DNA from: a virus | Length of the DNA stretch: 20,424 bases | IMG/VR virus record: IMGVR_UViG_3300032087_001370 | Coordinates: 1 to 20,424 of that record | Direction: 5' to 3' (one strand) | In this document: positions 15,501-20,424 of the stretch, piece by piece | Position numbering within the stretch: position 1 is the first letter of the stretch | Layout: each line of letters begins with the position of its first letter | Made by a program: the position numbers and the translations under genes | Notes under the pieces: generated by a model | Seen by the model: the letters and a program-made list of their open reading frames with translations, nothing else | Told to the model about the DNA's origin: nothing | Database searches by the model: none

Positions 15501-17702
15501 AACTCCAACAACTGATAAAGTATTTGAAGGACTTGTAGTACCTATACCAACATTACCTGAAGAATCGATACGCATTCTTTCTGTAAGCGTATTTACACTA
15601 GCAGTTGAAAAGGTTAAATCTCCATTTGGATAAGTTCCTGCATTATTAGAAACTGCTTTAATTCTTGCTCTTACAAATTCTGTTACAGAAGCATCATCAA
15701 TTCTAAAATCAATACTACCAATCCCATCACCTGCTACCCAAGTTCCTGTAGCACTTTCTGTAAGTGATAAAGTTGGGAATGTAGTATCGCTTGAAATTTC
15801 TAGTAAAGATGCAGGACTACTCGTTCCAATCCCAAGACTTTCAGCACTTGCATCCCAAAATAGTTTTGCGGTTGTGCCTGTATCTTCGTAGAAGGAGATG
15901 TCTCTGTTACCATCTATTTTTAGTGCAGGGTTTAAATCTGTTTGGTGGTCAGCAGAAAAACGCAAACTGTTATTGCTTGATGTGCCGTCTGCACCAGCAT
16001 CAAAAGTGATAGAACCTGTATTACCATCGCCACCATTATCAGCCTTGGCGTACATTCCAATAGTTACAGCTTCGCCTGTAGTGCTGTTGCGTACTTTTAA
16101 AAGTTGACTTGTAATTGCCTCTGTATCTGTACCATCAACAGTCAAACCATCAGAAGTTACTGTACCATCAACATTTAAACTTGTATCAGCTTGTAAAGTT
16201 GTAAAACTACCAGCAGCAGTTGTTGTACCACCAATCACAGTACCGTCAATAGTACCTCCATCAATATCAGGAGTATTAACATCAGGGCTTGTAAGTGTTT
16301 TATTTGTTAAAGTCTGGGTACCGGTAAGTGTAGCAACGGTAGAGTCTATAGCAACTGTTAAAGTGTTAGTAGCTCCTACAGTATCAATACCTGTACCACC
16401 GGCAATAGTCAATGTCTCACTATCTAAGTCTATAGATAATGCACCACCGGTATCACCTTGAAAGTCTAAATCTTGTGCTGTGACTTGGCTATCTACATAA
16501 GCTTTGACAGACTGTTGAGTCGGTACAAGCGTTGCAGAGTTTGATACCATGTTGTCTTCATCGACAAAAGCTGTAATGGTTATGGTGCCATCTGACAAGT
16601 CTGTAAAGGTTACAGCACCTGCACTAGTACCACCGATAGTAACACCATCAATCGTACCACCATTAATATCTGTTGTAGTTAATACAGAACTTGCTAATGT
16701 TACAACGCCTGTAGTATCGGCTATTGAACCTGCTGAAGTTCCATCTTTAGCTTTTAAATTAGTAACTTCAATGTTAGTAGTATCTACAGTAGTAGCATTA
16801 ACAGTTGTAATGTTACCTGTGGTGGCTGTAGCGGTTGTAAAGCTACCAGCAACTGCGGTAGTTCCACCTATAACAGTGTTATCAATAGTACCAGCATTGA
16901 TATCAGCTGTATCGGCTACAAGGCTGTCAATATTGGCTGTACCATCTACATAGAGATTTCTCCATTCTTTTGTAGAGGTTCCTAAGTCGTAAGTGTCATC
17001 AACATCCGGTGTAATGTTTGAAGCAACGTCTGCTCCAATAGTAATGGTATCTGTATCGGCATCACCAAATGTTAAGTTTCCAGAGATTGTAGCATTACCA
17101 GTAACAGTAAGATTACCTCCTACTGATAAGTCGTTTGTGGTGGTGACGTTACCAGTAAGTGTTGATGTACCTGTAACAACTAATGTAGAGCTAAGTGTAG
17201 TTGCTCCAGTAACTGCTAAAGTGCTTGATAAAGTTGTAGCACCTGTTACAGCCAATGTAGAACTTAATGTAGTTGCACCTGTAACGCCTAGTGTAGTTCC
17301 AATCGTTGCAGCTTCATCAACAGTCAGTGTATCAATTTTAGCTATACCATCTAGGTAAAGATTCTTAAACTCAAGTGAGCTTGTACCTAAGTCGATGTCG
17401 TTATCTGTGACAGGAACGATAGCACCATCGGCAATGTACAACTGCTGGACAGGAGCAGAAGCTACTTCAATGTAAAATTCTATGTAGTTATTTGTAGTAT
17501 CTATAAGGACTTTATTGTTTGGTGAAGTTTCTCCTGCATCACCAATTAATCCTATTACTGGACCTTCAGCGGTTGTACCGTCATGTTTATGACCGTTTGT
17601 ATTGCTAAAAGCATTTACAAGTTGGTTGTATTCATCGTTAAATAAAGCTGCGGTAATGGTATCGCCATCAACGAATGAACTTTGTCTAATATATCCTGCC
17701 AT
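12570..17702 (-). CDS. Giant tail fibre with YadA-head-like repeats and self-cleaving S74 chaperone
   Basis: A 1710-residue receptor-binding fibre, probably trimeric. Order: an N-terminal attachment part (1-100); two modules of the type DLGTSSLEFKNLYLDG (about 103-122 and 236-257); 12-residue TLAVTGATTLSS repeats (137-185); three GGTIDG...IGGTT...GSFTT modules between about 260 and 510; GIGTSSP/GIGTTSP segments (about 620-800); about 44 units of 17 residues like NNTALGYAALDANTTG (829-1578), resembling the left-handed beta-roll heads of YadA-type adhesins; and a C-terminal peptidase S74 intramolecular chaperone (1592-1710). The S74 Ser-Lys dyad is in SDKRDKTDI (Ser1592, Lys1597), and LLAQDVEQLEREYGY is the usual second motif. 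Autocleavage before Ser1592 would leave a shaft of about 1591 residues. AGGAG lies eight bases before the ATG. The gene follows the stabilization-protein gene. Depolymerase activity is not indicated. Confidence 0.92.
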   Translation of the reverse strand: MAGYIRQSSFVDGDTITAALFNDEYNQLVNAFSNTNGHKHDGTTAEGPVIGLIGDAGETSPNNKVLIDTTNNYIEFYIEVASAPVQQLYIADGAIVPVTDNDIDLGTSSLEFKNLYLDGIAKIDTLTVDEAATIGTTLGVTGATTLSSTLAVTGATTLSSTLAVTGATTLSSTLVVTGTSTLTGNVTTTNDLSVGGNLTVTGNATISGNLTFGDADTDTITIGADVASNITPDVDDTYDLGTSTKEWRNLYVDGTANIDSLVADTADINAGTIDNTVIGGTTAVAGSFTTATATTGNITTVNATTVDTTNIEVTNLKAKDGTSAGSIADTTGVVTLASSVLTTTDINGGTIDGVTIGGTSAGAVTFTDLSDGTITITAFVDEDNMVSNSATLVPTQQSVKAYVDSQVTAQDLDFQGDTGGALSIDLDSETLTIAGGTGIDTVGATNTLTVAIDSTVATLTGTQTLTNKTLTSPDVNTPDIDGGTIDGTVIGGTTTAAGSFTTLQADTSLNVDGTVTSDGLTVDGTDTEAITSQLLKVRNSTTGEAVTIGMYAKADNGGDGNTGSITFDAGADGTSSNNSLRFSADHQTDLNPALKIDGNRDISFYEDTGTTAKLFWDASAESLGIGTSSPASLLEISSDTTFPTLSLTESATGTWVAGDGIGSIDFRIDDASVTEFVRARIKAVSNNAGTYPNGDLTFSTASVNTLTERMRIDSSGNVGIGTTSPSNTLSVVGVITSGDFTSVGAGGTPADLNTAEIGRGYINLARDDTASVRQLTFAKNGAVHSYFETTTSGLNIGGANVGINVTNPSATLDVNGTIKLDGNYPTGSNNVALGNTALDDGSLSGNNNTAIGNAALTDNTSGANNTALGHNSLARNTTGGNNTALGYAALDAATTASSNTGVGYLALSANTTGANNTGVGDRVLDANTTGSNNIAIGQLALSANTTADNNTAIGKSALLLNTTGTSNVAVGSLALDANTTADNNTAVGYAALTDNTSGAQNVAVGANALDANTTANANTAVGYNSLGANTTGASNTSVGYAALAANTTANNNTALGYASLDDNTTGSQNTALGRGALSANTTADYNLAAGYNALNANTTGNLNVALGPLALETNTIGDRSVAVGYATLRYQEPATNVDMYNTAVGYGSMVVSTTGTNNTAVGGLTLDANTTGSNNTAIGYSSLGSNTTGTENTALGRLALGDNTTGIRNTGIGSQALDANISGNDNVAIGYAALSANTTASNNVAVGRTALAVNTTGNESVAVGAYSLAANTTGVANVALGHGTLTANTIANNNTAVGYQALTANTTGIENVAVGNTALASNTTASSLTAVGNGALTNNTTGSENTALGKSALLLNVTGNYNTAVGKDALRANTASYNTAVGMDALTANTSGQFNSAFGKDALVAATTANSNNAFGYNALGANTTGAGNIAVGVNTLDANTTGSFNVAVGNSALSANTTASNNVAVGHGALEVNTTGTANVGIGYNCLDALTTGSSNVAIGYEAGSALTTTSDNVAIGEFALAQGTTAGQNTIVGRAAGYEISTGDNNVLIGRDAGRTASPSGSITTGSNNIVLGDNNITNSYIKVDWTVTSDKRDKTDIEPLTMGLQFVNQLTPVTYRWDMRSDYSDDLSITPDGTHKKSQLHGGLLAQDVEQLEREYGYKAEDETAILTDINNDGNYGLTYSKFIPVLINAVKELSAQVEELKSKLGE
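12573..12929 (-). other. Peptidase S74 intramolecular chaperone domain of the fibre
   Basis: The last 119 residues begin at the cleavage Ser of SDKRDKTDI and continue through TPVTYRWD, GGLLAQDVEQLE and a final helical NAVKELSAQVEEL. In the known family (for example endosialidase tailspikes) this domain trimerises the fibre and then cuts itself off using the Ser-Lys pair, here five residues apart as expected. Confidence 0.9.
12575..12579 (-). promoter_or_regulatory. Ribosome binding site of the 83-residue gene inside the end of the fibre gene
   Basis: AGGAG lies eight bases upstream of the ATG at 12566 and is formed by the final Leu-Gly-Glu codons of the fibre gene. Confidence 0.7.
12969..15218 (-). 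repeat. About 44 tandem 51-bp units encoding 17-residue YadA-head-like repeats
   Basis: Each unit encodes a variant of N-N-T-A-[VLI]-G-x-x-A-L-x-A-N-T-T-G-x. The array occupies about 2.25 kb. Most units are exactly 17 residues. Exceptions are a 16-residue unit near 13575-13622, a 21-residue unit at 14286-14348, an 18-residue first unit and an expanded 23-residue unit near the end. DNA units are similar but not identical, so the array is not a recent expansion. Confidence 0.92.
17148..17294 (-). repeat. Short 36-bp tandem repeats in the fibre N-terminal region
   Basis: About four units of 12 residues (TLAVTGATTLSS and variants) at residues 137-185. The three central units are nearly identical in protein and close in DNA, a more recent duplication than the 51-bp array. 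Confidence 0.8.
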
Positions 17703-17706
17703 TTAA

Positions 17707-19314
17707 TTATCTCCTACCTGAAGGTATGTAATCTATGTATAAACCGTTTATAATGTATGGTGCTTTTGTATCGTTAGTAATAAAAGTAAAGTTATTACTT
17801 GTCCCACTTCCTTGTAAAGGTATCCTTACCATCGGAGCAGCTGCTGCACCAAATACATTTGTTCCAAATACAGCACTACCAAACAGCGATGAAGGATTAA
17901 CCGTTCCTAACAAATAATTACTCGTTGGTTGTGGTATAGTACTGCTGTTGTATTCAAACCTTACTTGAACTTCTGGTGTTACCAAACCTTCTGCTGCTAA
18001 CGACACTTTCAAATAGTGTAAAGTTTTTAACGTTCCTAAATCTCCGTAATCGAAGTCGGGAGTGGCGTACCTAGCCAAGATAGCAGTGCCATCGAAATCA
18101 TTGCCAGAATCATGTACAAACACATAACCTGTATTATTCCCGTGATAATATTTTTCAACACCTGTACTATCGAATCCCGAACCTATTCCTGTTACTTCTA
18201 ATCCTCTTGTTGTTGACCATTCAAATCCGTTTGGTCGTAATGTTCCTATAATTCCTCTTTGTGCACCTTGCACTGCATTGACATTACTGTAATATAATCT
18301 GTATTGTGACTTCTCTCTCATCACCAAACTGGTTATGGTATAGTCATTAATGTTTTGAGCAACCAATGTCAAGATAGGCTGTATAGCTTTTGACACGGTA
18401 CCAAGCTCAACGTCACCAATCCTTGCGGTACCTGCAACGGTTCTTATACCATCCGGTGCAAGGAATACCAAGTCACCACCAATTTCTTGAATGCTGTGAC
18501 CTGATAAACATCCAATGTTTTCAGCAATTGATATAATAGCTACGGTTTGAGAATCGTCAATGTTGACAAGCTTGTGAATACTATTCTCACAAAAAACTAT
18601 CAAGTCTGCACGGAATCCTCTAATTCCTACTATCGTATCTGAAATAGTAATAGCTCCTGCACCAGCACCGCTAAAGTTATCAGGGTCGTTGTGTACGCTG
18701 TAGTATACGGTAGTCTCGTTATCCTCTACACCAGCTGCAATAAGATGGTGGTCATGTGAAGTAATATATTTTACTGTTGCATTGGCTCCGTTAGGGGCTA
18801 CTTCTTTTGTATAAAATGTTCTAGTGTTTAAAGCTCCTGTTCCTTCCATTCTAAATGAAAAGATGTCTTCGGATTCATCGGCTATAAAAATTTCACCGTA
18901 ATCCATTCCAGCACTTTCAAACAAAGCAAACTGAGCTTGTCCTTGCCCAGTTCTTGTAGCAACTGCTTGACCTGTAAAGGTTGTATAATTATCACCACCC
19001 ACAGAAGAAATTCTATTTATTTGTAACCAAGTAATTCCATCTTGACTAAAATAAATTCCATTACCTCCAACTACTACTACACCATCAGCATAAGGTTTAG
19101 CACCATAAATAGTACTTGCACTTCCAGTAGGCTGTGTAGCACTACCTTCACCAAATTTAGTATAACCGCTGATACGTCTGTATCCACCTTTAATAGACAC
19201 TTCAAAGTTTTGAAGCTCTGTTGCTACTCCGGGTCTACGTAACAAATCTAATTGGTTAGAAGCGGTTACTAGACCACCTTCACATGCAAGTGTAAACGGT
19301 TGTGAACGTGCCAT
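17707..19314 (-). CDS. Tail tubular protein B / head-to-tail stabilization protein-like tail hub
   Basis: A 535-residue product that likely forms the tail hub or nozzle under the portal and adaptor rings. The N terminus (QLDLLRRPGVATELQNFEV, then GGYRRISGYTKFG) is the pattern I associate with phage tail proteins of the P22 gp10 / T7 gp12 functional class: a statement of wells and bound features followed by a beta-propeller-like body. Repeating strands such as DGVVVVGGNGIYFSQDG, DLIVFCENSIHKL and GDLVFLAPDGIRTVAG fit propeller blades. MREKSQYRLYYS near residue 330 is also typical. T7 gp12 is 794 residues and P22 gp10 472, so the length is in range. It directly follows the gp11-like gene and precedes the fibre, the order of T7 genes 11, 12 and then other late genes. 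No strong Shine-Dalgarno is seen before the ATG, only seven bases after the upstream stop. Confidence 0.8.
   Translation of the reverse strand: MARSQPFTLACEGGLVTASNQLDLLRRPGVATELQNFEVSIKGGYRRISGYTKFGEGSATQPTGSASTIYGAKPYADGVVVVGGNGIYFSQDGITWLQINRISSVGGDNYTTFTGQAVATRTGQGQAQFALFESAGMDYGEIFIADESEDIFSFRMEGTGALNTRTFYTKEVAPNGANATVKYITSHDHHLIAAGVEDNETTVYYSVHNDPDNFSGAGAGAITISDTIVGIRGFRADLIVFCENSIHKLVNIDDSQTVAIISIAENIGCLSGHSIQEIGGDLVFLAPDGIRTVAGTARIGDVELGTVSKAIQPILTLVAQNINDYTITSLVMREKSQYRLYYSNVNAVQGAQRGIIGTLRPNGFEWSTTRGLEVTGIGSGFDSTGVEKYYHGNNTGYVFVHDSGNDFDGTAILARYATPDFDYGDLGTLKTLHYLKVSLAAEGLVTPEVQVRFEYNSSTIPQPTSNYLLGTVNPSSLFGSAVFGTNVFGAAAAPMVRIPLQGSGTSNNFTFITNDTKAPYIINGLYIDYIPSGRR
17711..17715 (-). promoter_or_regulatory. 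Ribosome binding site of the fibre gene
   Basis: AGGAG lies eight bases before the fibre ATG and is built from the last Arg codons and stop of the stabilization-protein gene. Confidence 0.7.
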
Positions 19315-19321
19315 AAATTAT

Positions 19322-20089
19322 TTAAAAATATCTTCTATCGTCTGTCATAACTCTTGGAGTTGGATTCATAAGATTAGACTTCATATGTTTCATAGCCTTC
19401 TTATGGTCTTCAAGAGCAAATGCAGCTTGTTGTGGGCTTTCTTTAAACTGCCACACATAGTAACGTACTCGTGATGTGATAACGTTACTATATTGTTCGG
19501 GGAACACTATGGTGTCCGTGTAAGCACTAAGCTTTGTTGGCTTAGTAAATGCATAAAAATGCACATTATAAACTTTATCAGGAATTGGGCTTAAGCCAAA
19601 CTTCCTTGAGTCAGGTGATTTAATAACTCGTATTGGCTCACCATAAGCCTGTGTATCAGCATCGTCAGCATTCTCGCTGTCTCTGTAATATCTTTTCCAA
19701 TCTTCGTGATTGATAAACTTTAAACCTTTAGAGACATACGGTGCTGTTTCACCACTAACATTAATCGTGGTGAGATAAAAATCATCCCAGTCTATAGAAC
19801 CATAATCGTCTGCTAGACTTGAACTACCAGCTTTAAGCAGATACCATCTTGTACCTGCTACGGTTGCTACTGTTACGTTACCATAGAAAGGGTCAGTAGC
19901 ACCACTAAGACCTGCTGAAAGGAACGGTAATTGTGGTTCTTCGTTTGCTATATCAAATATAGATTTATTGACCGCATCCTTGACAAACTGTTGAAGTCCT
20001 GTAGCACTTGCAAAGTTTGCAGCTGTCAATGGAATTTCATTGAGTTCTCTTAGAACTTCGTTAGTTATATCAAGATATGTTGTAGCCAT
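19322..20089 (-). CDS. Tail tubular protein A / head-tail adaptor (T7 gp11-like)
   Basis: A 255-residue product that probably forms the ring joining portal to tail. The N-terminal helical part (LDITNEVLRELNEIPL, then FVKDAVNKSIFDIANEE) and the C-terminal helices (FPEQYSNVITSRVRYYVWQF, ending in TPRVMTDDRRYF) resemble tail tubular A proteins of T7-like and marine podoviruses. The middle third (about 55-190) is beta-rich and longer than in T7 gp11 (196 residues). It is followed seven bases later by the stabilization-type protein, the gene 11-12 pairing of T7-like phages. The ribosome binding site is weak. Confidence 0.82.
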   Translation of the reverse strand: MATTYLDITNEVLRELNEIPLTAANFASATGLQQFVKDAVNKSIFDIANEEPQLPFLSAGLSGATDPFYGNVTVATVAGTRWYLLKAGSSSLADDYGSIDWDDFYLTTINVSGETAPYVSKGLKFINHEDWKRYYRDSENADDADTQAYGEPIRVIKSPDSRKFGLSPIPDKVYNVHFYAFTKPTKLSAYTDTIVFPEQYSNVITSRVRYYVWQFKESPQQAAFALEDHKKAMKHMKSNLMNPTPRVMTDDRRYF

Positions 20090-20101
20090 TTAAAAAATCT
20101 C

Positions 20102-20290
20102 TTAGTTAGCTTTAGCTTTAGGCATTTCTCCATGAGCATAATGAACTTGTCCACCTTTCATAAGCTCACGTCTAGCAGCTTTGTTACCATCAGTAATTCC
20201 ATCGACTTTCTCGACTTCACCACCCATTGAGTAACCCATCATTTTTTTCTTGTAGCCACCGCCCATCATTTTTTTTCTTCCGTATTTCAT
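20102..20290 (-). CDS. Small Gly/Lys/Met-rich hypothetical protein (62 residues)
   Basis: The product begins MKYGRKKMMGGGYKKKMM and continues with GYSMGGEVEKVDG, GNKAARRELMKGGQVHYAHG and PKAKAN. It is basic, with no membrane segment. AAGGAAG lies five bases before the ATG. It is the first gene after the capsid terminator and directly before the gp11-like gene. Small proteins of this composition are common beside capsid genes of marine phages; function unknown. Its GG-x-V boxes recur in the hendecad-repeat and 1559-residue proteins. Confidence 0.75.
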   Translation of the reverse strand: MKYGRKKMMGGGYKKKMMGYSMGGEVEKVDGITDGNKAARRELMKGGQVHYAHGEMPKAKAN

Positions 20291-20295
20291 AATTT

Positions 20296-20302
20296 CTTCC
20301 TT
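20296..20302 (-). promoter_or_regulatory. Ribosome binding site of the 62-residue gene
   Basis: AAGGAAG lies five bases upstream of the ATG at 20290, just after the terminator T-tract, supporting initiation on transcripts that read through. Confidence 0.65.
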
Positions 20303-20304
20303 TT

Positions 20305-20331
20305 AAAAAGTGGGGAGTCCGAAGACCCCCC
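20305..20331 (-). terminator. Intrinsic terminator with UUCG tetraloop after the capsid gene
   Basis: On the minus strand an 8-bp GC-rich stem, GGGGGGTC pairing with GACTCCCC (one G-U), closes a C(UUCG)G tetraloop and is followed by AC and five T. It starts 13 bases after the stop of the putative capsid gene. Because the late genes continue downstream in the same direction, it probably terminates only part of the transcripts. Confidence 0.88.
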
Positions 20332-20344
20332 GAGTTATCAACAA

Positions 20345-20424
20345 TTAGTCGATTAAGTAGAAAGCACCTACTAAGGCTTCGTCTCTAAGGACTTTAGAAC
20401 CATATACATGCAATCCTCTAACGA
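20345..20424 (-). CDS. Probable major capsid protein, C-terminal 25 residues (runs off right edge)
   Basis: The frame is open to the window edge and ends in TAA at 20347-20345. The visible residues are VRGLHVYGSKVLRDEALVGA followed by FYLID. An ending in which a Gly-Ser-Lys-Val-Leu-Arg strand is followed by Glu-Ala-Leu-Val and a hydrophobic strand is typical of phage major capsid proteins. The strong terminator immediately after it and the gp11-like gene shortly downstream match the position of T7 gene 10. The identity rests on this short tail and on context. Confidence 0.62.
   Translation of the reverse strand, partial: VRGLHVYGSKVLRDEALVGAFYLID

Noticed and set aside
16549-17358. Two plus-strand open frames of 134 and 121 codons (Val/Pro/Ser-rich)
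   Set aside because: They mirror the Thr/Val/Gly-rich fibre codons on the other strand and follow the fibre repeat period; shadows of the real gene.
12570-17702. Fibre gene as a bacterial trimeric autotransporter adhesin
   Set aside because: It has no signal peptide and no YadA membrane anchor; it ends in an S74 chaperone and lies among phage tail genes.

Overview
This window is a contiguous piece of the late, structural gene module of a tailed phage, most likely a podovirus with a T7-like or P22-like short tail. The DNA is AT-rich. Every supported gene lies on the minus strand, so transcription runs from the right edge (20424) to the left edge (1). Genes are packed with gaps of at most about 20 bases or with short overlaps. 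The only larger gap (about 54 bases, between the partial capsid gene and the next gene) holds a strong intrinsic terminator. I saw no tRNA, rRNA, CRISPR array, integrase, insertion sequence or bacterial housekeeping gene. AT-richness, small basic Gly/Lys-rich proteins and the overall gene set resemble phages of AT-rich marine bacteria (SAR11/SAR116-type hosts), but the host assignment is inference.

Layout in transcription order. (1) 20424-20345: C-terminal end of what is probably the major capsid protein. (2) 20331-20305: terminator with a UUCG tetraloop directly after it, placed like T-phi after T7 gene 10. (3) 20290-20102: small Gly/Lys-rich protein. (4) 20089-17707: two head-tail connector/tail genes, a gp11-like tail tubular protein A and a tail tubular B/stabilization-type protein. 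(5) 17702-12570: a giant 1710-residue fibre with an N-terminal attachment region, beta-rich repeats, about 44 tandem 17-residue YadA-head-like repeats and a C-terminal self-cleaving S74 chaperone. (6) 12566-11823: three small genes, one a membrane-anchored coiled-coil protein. (7) 11842-617: five genes that by position and composition look like the internal virion (DNA ejection) proteins. (8) 609-157: a GH24 lysozyme endolysin, followed by the start of a further unknown gene that leaves the window.

How the genes work together. The connector, stabilization protein and fibre build the tail and recognise the host. The putative ejection proteins would be packaged in the capsid and form a conduit across the envelope at infection. 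The lysozyme releases progeny. The most unusual content is in the ejection block. A 1054-residue protein carries about 44 uninterrupted 11-residue (hendecad) repeats with Asn at position 1. The next gene product begins with a Lys/Val amphipathic segment also built on an 11-residue period. The final 1559-residue protein has three GYFNR boxes at its N terminus and what looks like an ADP-ribosyltransferase-like domain at its C terminus. Together these suggest a DNA-ejection apparatus with an unusual architecture.
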